From assembly GCA_020186115.1 (NCBI GenBank), contig WSYJ01000149.1:1488001-1552000 (forward strand): a DNA stretch of 64,000 nt, written 5' to 3'. This stretch comes from Histomonas meleagridis. Lineage: Eukaryota > Parabasalia > Tritrichomonadida > Dientamoebidae. Every line of letters begins with the position of its first letter. The first letter of the stretch is position 1. The position numbers and the translations under genes are program-made. This document shows, in pieces, positions 8,654 through 17,837 of the stretch. Below the pieces are notes generated by a model, which was given only the letters and a program-made list of their open reading frames with translations, was not told the DNA's origin and did not search any database.

Positions 8654-11530
8654 TTATTGTCTGAGCACGTCCAACAATGCTTCACTATACAAATAGTCCA
8701 TTTTTGATTGATGTCTCTTATAAATGAAAACAATAAAAACGACCAAACCCGCAACAATTATCACGCCAAAAACAGCAACAAGCGCATAAATCGCAATGTT
8801 CTTTTTCTTGCGATCAAAGTCCAAACATTCATCGACAGATTTACCTTTCATTACTGGAAAATCACCAAACACATTCCCTTGATATTCACCCAAAACATAT
8901 ACTTTCGGTATGGAACAATTAATAAATGCGTTCACTGAAATTTTAGGCTCTTCTGTACCATTAAAATATATACATTTTAATGAGTAACAGTTTTCGAAGG
9001 ACTTATCGTTTATCGTCAGACTATTTGAGTAGAAAATGATCGTACTCATTGAATTGCAATTACAAAACGAATACTTGCCGATAGACTTAATTGACTGAGG
9101 TATGGTCAGATCGCTCAATGTCAAGCAGCCCGAAAAAGCGTATTCCATAATGTTGACAATATTTTCAGGTATTTCAATATGCTTTAAGTTAGAACACGAT
9201 ATGAAAACGGCGGTTTCTATTTCGCTAATAGAATTTGGAATATTAAAATTCGACAAATTTCGACAAGAACAAAAACAATAGCCTTTAATTCGTTCGATGT
9301 TATTATAATGGTTAAACACTATTAAGTTATTACAAGAACCGAATGCGAATTCACCAATCATTTTAATTGATTTCGGAATAGTTATATTATACAAATTAGA
9401 ACAAAAAAAGAAAGCAAATCCATTAATGGTAGTTACGTTCTCACCGAACTTTATATCATTTAAGGCTATGCAATATGAAAATCCGTATTCGCCGATCACG
9501 CAAATCCCATTTGGCAAAGTTATTCTCAGTAAAGACTGACAATAATAAAACAAACAGTAGCTAATTGTCGTTATGTTATCACTTAGTTGAATATTTGTTA
9601 AGTTTGAACAATGATCAAATGCTTCTTGTCCAATATAATGAACTGAGTTTGGTATTGTTAATTCCTTTAATGAAACGCATTGTAAAAATGTTTGATTTGA
9701 TATAACTTGTAAACCTTCTTCCAACAAAACATTTGTTAAATTAACGCAATTCATAAATACATTTGATCCAATTTCTTTAATCGATTTCGGTATTTTAATT
9801 TGTTTAATTCCACTGTAACTAAATGCATCTTCGTCAATGAATTTAATGTTTTCGCCAATGTTAATGTATTCAAGATTAATGCAATACGAAACAAAACCAT
9901 TTGGAATCGCATCGATTTTATTCGGAATGTTAATTCTGGTTAAGTTTTGACATACACTAAAAACTCGTGTACCAATTGACGAAATGTTATTACCGAATTT
10001 AACATCATTTAAGTTTAAACATCCATAAAATACTTCGTCTCCAAGTGATTGTAATGAGTTTGGTAGTGACAAATGTAACAATAAAATACAATTTGAAAAT
10101 GCTCTTTTTCCAATTTGTTGAATGTTATCATTAAATTTAATACTTCTTAATGATAAACAATAATAAAACGCCATATCATTTATACTTATTAATGTCTTTG
10201 GTAATTCTAAAGTTTCAAGTGATACGCAATTACCAAACGCATAATCATATATTACTTTAATGTTATCACTTATTTCAAGATGTTTTAATTCATAACAATA
10301 TGCAAATGAATATTCTTGTACATTCTCAAGTAATTTGGGTAATGTGACAATAGTTAATGACGCACAATTAAAAAACGCACTCCGAGAAATGGTTTTAACA
10401 TTCGCAGGAAATGTAATCCTTTGAAGTTTGTTACAATCCGAAAAAGAATCAATGCCAAACTCTTCAATCGTGTCGGGCAATTCGATCTCGCGTAATGAAC
10501 GACAATAACAAAATGTTCGATCGAAAATGGACTTGATTTCACTTTCGATTATGATCGTCTCGATCGAGATGCAATAATAAAATGAATTCTTCCCAATGGT
10601 TTTGATCGATTTCGGTATCGTTAAGTTTTGTAATGCTTTACACCACCCAAATGAATAGTATTCAATGGTGGTGTCATTCGTACAGAGAAATGTAATGTTT
10701 ATTATGTTGTCACACATATAAAATGCAAATGTGCCAATGTTGTGAACATGTTTGGGTATCGTGAAATTGGTTAATGAGCGACATGATTGGAAACATGATG
10801 TACATAATGTTTCAACAGTATCTGGTAAAAGTATGCTATTTAGCTTACTGCAGGTTGAAAAACATTCTTTTTCAATTGATTTGGTATGCTTGCCTAAGGT
10901 GACCGTTTCCAAATAAATACAATATGAAAATCCATATTCTGGTATAATGGTAAGTGTGTCTGGTAATGTAACGCTTTTAAGGCGTGTGCGATAAAATGCA
11001 TGATTGCCTAATTTGTTTAGGGATTTTCCAATATTAACTGACGAAAAATTACTACAAAAACCAAAACAATTGTCACCAATCTCTTTAAGTGTGCCTGGAA
11101 ATTGAACACTGGAAAGGTGACTACAATATTTGAATGTGGAATTTCCAACTATCTGGAGTTGATTGTTTTGAAATGTAATAGAACGTAAGGATGTGCACAT
11201 ATAAAATGCATAATCAGAAATGGTTGTTAAACCTTTGCCAATAATAACCTTTTGTAATTCAAAACATCCAAAAAACCCCGAGAATCCAAGAACTTTAACT
11301 GAATCACCAATAGAAGCTTCTACTAAATACCCCCAACCAGAAAAGGCATTTTTCCCGATTTCTTCAACGCCTTCTGTAATCTGTAGATATTTAACAAAAG
11401 TTCCATTAAATTCCCTTTGTCCTATGATTGTGTGATTATAAATTACAAGTGTGTCGCTTTGATCACATGCAATGTGATTTAAAAATAATGAAGTAATGGA
11501 ATAAATCAGAAGAAAATTTCCAACCCCCAT
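8654..11530 (-). CDS. BspA-like leucine-rich-repeat surface protein
   Basis: A 958-residue type I membrane protein. It has a cleavable-type signal peptide (residues 1-22, NFLLIYSITSLFLNHIACDQ), then about 35 tandem 23-residue TpLRR (LRR_5) repeats with the pattern C.sL..I.iP.si..Ig..aF. These are followed by a juxtamembrane module VYVLGEYQGNVFGDFPVMKG with KSVDEC, one membrane segment at about 908-932, and a short tail of about 25 residues. BspA-like proteins are a greatly expanded trichomonad family thought to mediate adhesion to host cells or bacteria; that role is family knowledge. The gene is intact, unlike the two related fragments at 13632-14084 and 53345-54760, which keep the same juxtamembrane module. 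Confidence 0.93.
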   Translation of the reverse strand: MGVGNFLLIYSITSLFLNHIACDQSDTLVIYNHTIIGQREFNGTFVKYLQITEGVEEIGKNAFSGWGYLVEASIGDSVKVLGFSGFFGCFELQKVIIGKGLTTISDYAFYMCTSLRSITFQNNQLQIVGNSTFKYCSHLSSVQFPGTLKEIGDNCFGFCSNFSSVNIGKSLNKLGNHAFYRTRLKSVTLPDTLTIIPEYGFSYCIYLETVTLGKHTKSIEKECFSTCSKLNSILLPDTVETLCTSCFQSCRSLTNFTIPKHVHNIGTFAFYMCDNIINITFLCTNDTTIEYYSFGWCKALQNLTIPKSIKTIGKNSFYYCISIETIIIESEIKSIFDRTFCYCRSLREIELPDTIEEFGIDSFSDCNKLQRITFPANVKTISRSAFFNCASLTIVTLPKLLENVQEYSFAYCYELKHLEISDNIKVIYDYAFGNCVSLETLELPKTLISINDMAFYYCLSLRSIKFNDNIQQIGKRAFSNCILLLHLSLPNSLQSLGDEVFYGCLNLNDVKFGNNISSIGTRVFSVCQNLTRINIPNKIDAIPNGFVSYCINLEYINIGENIKFIDEDAFSYSGIKQIKIPKSIKEIGSNVFMNCVNLTNVLLEEGLQVISNQTFLQCVSLKELTIPNSVHYIGQEAFDHCSNLTNIQLSDNITTISYCLFYYCQSLLRITLPNGICVIGEYGFSYCIALNDIKFGENVTTINGFAFFFCSNLYNITIPKSIKMIGEFAFGSCNNLIVFNHYNNIERIKGYCFCSCRNLSNFNIPNSISEIETAVFISCSNLKHIEIPENIVNIMEYAFSGCLTLSDLTIPQSIKSIGKYSFCNCNSMSTIIFYSNSLTINDKSFENCYSLKCIYFNGTEEPKISVNAFINCSIPKVYVLGEYQGNVFGDFPVMKGKSVDECLDFDRKKKNIAIYALVAVFGVIIVAGLVVFIVFIYKRHQSKMDYLYSEALLDVLRQ

Positions 11531-12037
11531 TATGTTTAGCCGTTATGTTCAGGTAAATAAAGTATTCAAATGTTGTAGCGATAAATTCTCTAATTCCACA
11601 AGAAAAAATCTTCATTTTAGTTGTAATTTTATATTAAATTTAACTCTCAAAACTATCAAGATTTAACCAATGTCATTGTATATTTTATGCACTATATTCG
11701 ATTTTTTTTTAAATATATAAAATAATCATGATTTATGATGCATATTAAGTTCAACATTTAAGCAAAAACTTTCATGTTTGTTTGCAATTGAAATCCTATT
11801 ATAGTGATTGTTTGCACATATTGATTCCATAAAAAATATGTTTTGGTTCCAAATGTAATTGATTAATTGGAAGAATTTAAATTGGGAATTAATACAAAAA
11901 ACATGACATTTTCGTAGTACATATTAAAGCAATCTTTTGATTATAAATGTTTTCAAAGAAAAAAATAGAGGCAATAAAAATGTGAAGAGAAGCACTTTTC
12001 AAACTCTTGTTTGTATACTTTACAAAATCCAGGTTTC
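11531..12037. other. Divergent intergenic region
   Basis: The spacer between the BspA-like gene (-) and TAF1B (+). It has an AACGGC near the BspA start (minus-strand reading, about 11542-11547) and a run of eight or more T near 11702. No gene is seen. Confidence 0.4.
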
Positions 12038-13357
12038 ATGAGCCAAAAACAAAAACATGAAATCGAATGCCAATTTTGTTTCAGTAAATCTGTCTCAAGG
12101 CAAGAAGATGGAACTTACATATGTATGAATTGTCATGCAATCCAAGATATACAAGATACATTTGATGAATATGATAATTTAGCAGGGAACGAAAAAACAT
12201 CCATGTCTTTTCGTATTTCTCAGTCTTCGCAAATTGAAGATAGATCAAATTATGTTGTGTTGTATGAATCAATGCAATTAATCCTTGCTTGTCAAACTGT
12301 ATCTGCTGAGAAAATTTTACATGTTTCATTGTCAGATACAGTTTTTCATTACCTACAACAATTTTATTATTTAATTAAACCACCAATTAAGGAAATTTCA
12401 TTCAAGTTCACACTACTAATTCTTCTTAGTGCTATAAACCATATTGGTCTTCCTGTTACATGTCTTGACCTTATCAGGTGGATTCGTGATGGTCTTCTTC
12501 CATATAATTATCCATTAGAATTTCTCCCGTCTTCTTTTACAGATCGTCTTTCTCCAGCTGAATCAAAGCTTCTCCATGCCCCCATTATTAATACCAACAA
12601 TCTTATCATAGATGAAGGCTATCCAATTTCAGTATCCATGCATCCTCTACCGAATTGCAGACTTACATTATGGCGTATTGCTTCTATCCTTGGTGTACCC
12701 GCACGTTCTTTTGTCGAGTTTTGTATTAGTTTAGCGCAAGATCCCAATCTCATTACATCATCACTTAAAAAAACGCTTGATCCTAATCGAATTTTATATA
12801 CATCCACTAAACTTAATAGCTATGGGTTTTCCATCCCAATATCTCTCTCTATTTTTGCGATGACAATAATCTATCGACTTGATGGAACAGATTGGATTCA
12901 TCCAACGTTTCAAAAACTTGGATTTCCAATGTTTAAAGATGTATTAAAACGACTTTCGGAGACTATTGATGTCCATCCCGCATTTCCTAATCTGAATGTA
13001 CGTTTACCACATATGAACAATGATATCTCAACACTACTCAGTGATAATGAGCCACTAAACATTGAAGTTAAATGCATTATAAATGATGTATCACGCGGAT
13101 TTGGTAAAGAAGTGAAATTACCAACAAATGAAAAATTAATGGCGAATGTAAATAATGACGTACGAGCGTTAATATGCGCATTAGGGAGAGCTTTCGGGAT
13201 AACAGAGCAAGCAATAATGAGGCAATATTGGCATTTGTTAAAAAGGAGATTCGGAATGAAATATAAATCTTATAGTGGTGGAGGTGAAGAAGAAGTGACT
13301 GAAAGTGAAGAAAATGAGTATTTTAGAATAGCAGACTTTAAAAAATTGTTTGATTTG

Positions 13358-13360
<3 letters not shown>
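12038..13360 (+). CDS. TAF1B: RNA polymerase I TFIIB-related factor TAF1B/Rrn7
   Basis: A 440-residue protein starting at the first in-frame ATG (12038); the open frame extends upstream only to a TTG. An N-terminal zinc ribbon uses C11-x2-C14 and C29-x2-C32 around QEDGTYICMNCHAIQ, close to the TAF1B/Rrn7 ribbon. It is followed by the family's cyclin-fold region, with the diagnostic LIRWIRDGLLPYN segment at about 150-162 and FTDRLSP. In other eukaryotes this factor occupies the TFIIB position in the Pol I pre-initiation complex at rDNA promoters. An acidic Glu-rich tail (about 415-430) follows a KRRFGMKYKS basic patch. Assignment rests on the ribbon plus the RW-x-x-G-x-x-PY motif. A BRF or TFIIB paralogue is less likely. 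Confidence 0.8.

Positions 13361-13399
<39 letters not shown>
13360..13399. repeat. (AT)n microsatellite
   Basis: About 19-20 uninterrupted AT dinucleotides immediately after the TAF1B stop codon, in the 3' UTR. Confidence 0.95.
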
Positions 13400-13403
<4 letters not shown>

Positions 13404-13631
13404 TGTTTCTTATGTAAAATACTTAGATTTTGAGGCATTTCATGTGTTTGAGTATACGTACTAAAATTTGTTTAAACACTTTCGTTTTACACTTGTTATT
13501 TGATTCGATTTTGGCCATTGGTAATATTATCACACCTTTATTACGATATGATAATCTTTATTTTTATGCAATCACTGATCAAATTGACAATTTCATTGAA
13601 GCTATTTCTAAATGCTATACCAAGTGCTACT

Positions 13632-14084
13632 TCAAATTATTAAATCATATATAAAAACAGTTACAACTAATGTATAAAAATCATAATGATAACATTCGTC
13701 AGGTGTTGTTCCCTTAGTAATATTCAAATTTACAAATGTTTTTTGATAAGTTTCTAATATCATAACTGTTGTTGTATTTATATCAATAAAAGCATCATTT
13801 TGTATTTCTGGTGAAATTTCTCCAATAAAATGAATACATTTTAGTGATGTACAAGAATTAATATAATGAATATTTTCACCAATAAAAATTCTTTCTAAAT
13901 TAATACAACTTACATATGCATCATCCATAATAGAAGTTACTAGGAATTGCAAATACCTTAATTTTCCCATTTTATAATTCGAATATTCAAAAATTTCATC
14001 TAAAACATTGATAAATTGGGAATTTGCACATTCTAAAAATGGATTTCCAATTGAATAAACAGAACTTGGTATATAAATATTCAC
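13632..14084 (-). pseudogene. BspA-like gene fragment, 5' truncated
   Basis: A 150-codon frame without an ATG (it begins at GTG). It encodes the last few TpLRR repeats (SSVYSIGNPFLECAN, then SCTSLKCIHFIGE), followed by the juxtamembrane module TVMILETYQKTFVNLN with TTPDEC and a weak membrane segment (LVVTVFIYDLII). The repeats are degenerate, no signal peptide can be found upstream, and the cytoplasmic tail is missing. It is a relic of a gene like the one at 8654-11530. Confidence 0.75.
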
Positions 14085-14222
14085 AAATTTAATATATACA
14101 TTATAAATTTAAAGAACTATTATATTTAAGAAAGGATTGCACAATTCTTTAGAATTTAATGATTTAATTGTTTCATTTTTTATCAAAAATTAGATTTTTA
14201 TAAAAACATATGAGATGTGACG

Positions 14223-14242
14223 ACCGTTTATAAAAGACCGTT
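14223..14242 (+). promoter_or_regulatory. Paired ACCGTT elements
   Basis: Two copies of GACCGTT (ACCGTT at 14223-14228 and 14237-14242) in the same orientation, ending 20 bp before the ATG at 14262. One of the clearest instances of the recurrent core element. Confidence 0.5.
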
Positions 14243-14261
14243 AAGTTTTCTGGCTGGGTCG

Positions 14262-15038
14262 ATGAGTCTCGTTTTCCAATTAAGCCCCGATGAATCAGAA
14301 TCATTAAAGATTTGGGGAGAAAACGAAATAGTTAAAAAATTAGGAAATAAGTTTGCATATGAAATATTTTGCAAACAATTGCAAAATCAAGTTATTGATA
14401 TTCCAACATTAGGAAAATCTTTGGCATTAAAACTTGGCAGCAAAACAGGGCAATTTACTTCTATACTTATTAAGCATATTAAACACTTACAAACAAAAAA
14501 AACAGAAGAAACTCCACATGAAGAAGCTTCTTCACTCGATGATGCAAAGACAAATGAAAATCAAAACAAAACTAAAGAAAGTCTTGAAGACATAGCTGAA
14601 ACGAATGAAATGGGCTCATTCTCTCGAACAATAATTTCTGGAGATAATAATCAGAAAACTGTTATTGTTTCAGCTACATTTCCAGTCGAAGAAGAAGCTG
14701 AAGAAAAGGAAGAAGAAGATGAAGAAGAAGTAGTAATTCCAAAAATTAATGAAGAGATCCAAGAAAAGAATGAAGTTGATGAGCGTTTACTTCAAATTGA
14801 AATTGCACGTGCACAGAGAGAATCTAAAATCGACTTAAACGCTCCGAAGATAACATTTCAGCCGCGTCCATATCATGAATTGTTTGTACTTGAGGTTGAA
14901 GAAGAGAAAATCCAAGAAAAGAAGCAGAAAATTGTACGAGAAACAGAAAGTAGAATTTTGGTCGATTCGGACGATTATTATTCGTCTGAGTCAGATGAAT
15001 TCATTCCTCATCATCACTCCTTTAGAAGTCGTCACTGA
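14262..15038 (+). CDS. Acidic protein with N-terminal helical region, unknown
   Basis: A 258-residue protein read from the first ATG; the open frame extends 15 codons upstream from a GTG through the promoter-like elements and is unlikely to be translated. Residues 1-80 look folded (SLVFQLSPDESESLKIWGEN through SILIKHIKHLQ). Residues 85-175 are disordered and highly acidic (EEEAEEKEEEDEEE at about 155). A second short ordered segment, KITFQPRPYHELFVLEVEEE, lies near 205-225, followed by DSDDYYSSESDE and a His-rich end. No family is recognised. Histone-chaperone-like acidity is visible but not diagnostic. Confidence 0.75.
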   Translation: MSLVFQLSPDESESLKIWGENEIVKKLGNKFAYEIFCKQLQNQVIDIPTLGKSLALKLGSKTGQFTSILIKHIKHLQTKKTEETPHEEASSLDDAKTNENQNKTKESLEDIAETNEMGSFSRTIISGDNNQKTVIVSATFPVEEEAEEKEEEDEEEVVIPKINEEIQEKNEVDERLLQIEIARAQRESKIDLNAPKITFQPRPYHELFVLEVEEEKIQEKKQKIVRETESRILVDSDDYYSSESDEFIPHHHSFRSRH

Positions 15039-15112
15039 GGAAATTGTTATAATAAATGTTGGATAAGAGAATTTGATCGGCCATCATTGAAATGCGCTCA
15101 AAAAGTTGGCGA

Positions 15113-15331
15113 TTATTTGATTTTTTTAAAACCATTCTTATAAAAGACTACATCGTAATACTTATTATCATTACCTTGTTTAGCATTATTTATTATAATA
15201 TCTTTTTCTTCTTTAGTTAAGTTTTTAATAGGTTTCTTTGGCGCAGCGGAGCAGCTTGTCTGCTACTCGATAACTGTGTTATCATTATTAGTAGTTTCAT
15301 TAATTACAGAATCAACTTCTATCTCAATCAT
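15113..15331 (-). pseudogene. Short frame with an internal stop
   Basis: A hand-translated minus frame from an ATG at 15331. It reads MIEIEVDSVINETTNNDNTV, then IE and an in-frame TAG, then a clearly coding-like continuation APKKPIKNLTKEEKDIII, ...NNAKQGNDNKYYDVVFYKN, and a stop at 15113. The reading resumes in the same frame, so a single nonsense change or a readthrough codon separates the halves. The family is unknown. It sits directly downstream of another short minus-strand frame (15336-15593), and the two may be pieces of one lost gene or mobile element. Confidence 0.4.
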
Positions 15332-15335
15332 TTAA

Positions 15336-15593
15336 CTATAATAAAAAATAGCAATTAGTTTGTAATAATCTTGTTTTATTAGCAGCATCTTTATATTGAG
15401 GAGAATTAAATATATTTTGAATTCCTTCTTTATTTGGTTTTGGATTTTCTTTATTTGTCATGAGTTTTGCTGGTGTTGGATTTACTTTGCTATATATTTG
15501 TTGACCAGCTCTTATATAAGGTTGTAATTTGTAAACAGCCAAATTATTAAATTCTTGGGTTGTTAAGGAATTAAAATATTGATATTTCATCAT
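15336..15593 (-). CDS. Small hypothetical protein (85 aa)
   Basis: A frame of 85 codons from an ATG: MMKYQYFNSLTTQEFNNLAV with KLQPYIRAGQQIYSKV, then a Pro/Lys/Asn-rich middle and a KDAANKTRLLQT end. The composition is coding-like, but I recognise no family. It ends 5 bp before the broken frame at 15331. It is possibly part of the same degraded gene. Confidence 0.35.
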   Translation of the reverse strand: MMKYQYFNSLTTQEFNNLAVYKLQPYIRAGQQIYSKVNPTPAKLMTNKENPKPNKEGIQNIFNSPQYKDAANKTRLLQTNCYFLL

Positions 15594-16523
15594 AGATTCG
15601 TGATTTGTTATTTATTCCAAATAATTATATGAATTCTTGAATTTATGAATTTAATAATATAAAAATGAATGATATGATAATTTTCGTAATACCTTAATGA
15701 TGTACTGATTTAACCTGATTAATAATTTATAATCAATAAAATAGTTTCTGTGTAGATACATATTCCCTAAATACCTTGGGACAAACGATACATTTTTTTC
15801 CGAGAAAAACGATTTATGATCATTGAATTTATTTGATGCATTTATTTAAAATTTATTTATTTCTGCAAAATGATCAATTTTATTGAATGAATATCTATAC
15901 AAATGTAATTTGCGAATTATCTTTGAAATACTGACTTGAGATACATTTATCGATTCCTTTTATCTCATATTACTCATGTGCTTTCAAATCTCAAATATAT
16001 TACATTTATCGATTTATTTGACATTCTATGTAATGATGTTGATTTCTCTATTTCTCCGAATATGAGTCAATACCACAGTTTCTATAGCAAGAAATTTCTT
16101 CTTTTTTTTGATTCATGTCTTTAATTCAGATTTCAAATATTTTATAATCGGCAACAGAAATTATTTGTAGTTCATAATATATAATGATCAATTTTACATA
16201 TTCTCCTAGAATAGATCAATATCCTCTCATTGACGATTTCGTTATCGAATACGATATAAGATAATTGTGTGATTTTTATTCGTCCTACTATTTAAATTTG
16301 ACTATAAACCCTATGGTTCTTGAACTATATGAATTAATTGAAGATTAACTTTTTTTTTTAACCTGGGATTTAGTTTTTGCTTTAACAAAGCTTATTCGCG
16401 CTTGAACTTTTTCTATTCTTCGATTGCATAAAAATTTTGCTCTCAAATCCAATTATCCTCTTTCATAGAACGGGGGGCCCCAAAACGTTACAATATGTGG
16501 TTTGTTTCATTTTTTTTATAGCT
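15594..16523. other. AT-rich intergenic region with a GC-rich palindrome near its end
   Basis: No gene is seen apart from an unconvincing 62-codon frame at 15936-16124. At 16472-16481 there is GGGGGGCCCC (GGGGCCCC palindrome at 16474-16481), conspicuous in this AT-rich context, 43 bp before the ATG at 16524. Similar GC palindromes occur near other gene starts (21548, 57260). Confidence 0.5.
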
Positions 16524-17837
16524 ATGATTTCGCTAAAGCACATGCTTATTGATGATAATACTATAAACACAGGAGATAAAAATTTGAATAATTTTCCAAC
16601 CTGCTTGAAATTCCTAATTGAGATTGAAAAAACTATATTCGGTTTAACTGAAGAAAACTTCCAGCCGTCCATTAAAAAAATATTGGAATTATCTGATTCA
16701 AATTATCCCTACACATTTAAAACTATTATAAGCAACATCGTTTATAATGCGTTTTCATCACAAAAGTATGCATTTGATATTTACTTAAGTTTTTCAAAGA
16801 CACTTCAAACTAAAGAAGAAGAAATTAATCAAAACACAGTTAAATTAATACCAATTTTTATCAAACGTATATCTGCAGCAAACACACAAGAATCATATTA
16901 TTTAATCGAACAAATGATTGAACAAAATTTAATTGATAAAAATATAACTAAAAACATTAAATCAAAATATTTTGCTCATTATCAACCAAAAGAAGAAAAC
17001 CAAAACCATTTTTTATTTGGGTCTAATGGAAATGATCCAATAGAAAAATACTTTTTGGAAAATTATGAAGAACTTTCGAAGAATGATTGGGAGCTTCATA
17101 AGAAATATATTAAAGAAGGAGTTAATCCAAATGAAATTGCAAAAATAATTCGAAATGATGAAATAGAAAAACTTCAAGAAATATCATCACAAACAAATTT
17201 TGATATCAATCAAATAATTGAACCGTCGATTTATGAAAGATGTTCATTTATTAACCAAGAAAATGTTACATTAATTGATTATGCAGCATTTTTTTCATCA
17301 GTTAAATGTTTTAAATATTTACTTATGAATAATGCAAATGTAAATAACACAGGTAAATACGCAGTTGCAGGTGGAAATGAAGAAATCATTCATTTATGTG
17401 AGCAAAATCATTCATCATTTGAAGGTGCATATGGAGCAGCAATTGAATTTCATCAAAATGATATCTTTAAATATCTTTATGAAAATAAATTAGAAAAAAC
17501 ACAAGCAATACCGAAAATGTCTGAAGATAAAACAAATGATTTAGTAAGTTTTTGTATTAAAAAGGATAATTATGAAATTTTAGCATTTTTGGCAGAAAAA
17601 GGAATTAATATTAATGCTGATAATATAAACGAATCAGCAAGAAATGGAAATTTATATCTCGTTAAATGCTTCCTTCATAATAATCAAGTTCCAAAAGATA
17701 TTTTGCCATTTGCTTCAGAATCAGTAAATATTGAACTTGTGAAACATATTTTAGAACAAAAAGGAATTGATGTTAATGCAAAAATTATCCATTTTAATAA
17801 TTTGGAATATGTTTTAATAATTTGTAATATGTTTTAA
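16524..17837 (+). CDS. DUF3447/ankyrin-repeat protein, N-terminal coding part
   Basis: The open frame begins at a TTG (16437); the first ATG is 16524, giving 437 residues. An N-terminal helical region of about 150 residues is shared with the genes at 29528 and 46575. It is followed by the DUF3447-type block: LHKKYIKEGVNPNEIAKIIR, ERCSFINQENVTLIDYAAFF, KYAVAGGNEEIIHLCEQNHS, then ankyrin units. The last canonical unit ends at the Lys codon at 17781-17783 (GIDVNAK). After that the frame runs 18 codons into the first non-coding spacer and stops at 17837. Ankyrin coding resumes at 17847 and eight more units plus a C-terminal segment follow, so 16524-17783 is probably the first exon-like part of a longer gene ending at 19853. 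Confidence 0.8.
   Translation: MISLKHMLIDDNTINTGDKNLNNFPTCLKFLIEIEKTIFGLTEENFQPSIKKILELSDSNYPYTFKTIISNIVYNAFSSQKYAFDIYLSFSKTLQTKEEEINQNTVKLIPIFIKRISAANTQESYYLIEQMIEQNLIDKNITKNIKSKYFAHYQPKEENQNHFLFGSNGNDPIEKYFLENYEELSKNDWELHKKYIKEGVNPNEIAKIIRNDEIEKLQEISSQTNFDINQIIEPSIYERCSFINQENVTLIDYAAFFSSVKCFKYLLMNNANVNNTGKYAVAGGNEEIIHLCEQNHSSFEGAYGAAIEFHQNDIFKYLYENKLEKTQAIPKMSEDKTNDLVSFCIKKDNYEILAFLAEKGININADNINESARNGNLYLVKCFLHNNQVPKDILPFASESVNIELVKHILEQKGIDVNAKIIHFNNLEYVLIICNMF

Noticed and set aside
13430..13654. 74-codon frame after the AT microsatellite
   Set aside because: Overlaps the BspA relic on the other strand and has no coding-like features.
15936..16124. 62-codon frame
   Set aside because: Hydrophobic low-complexity sequence in an intergenic region; nothing supports expression.
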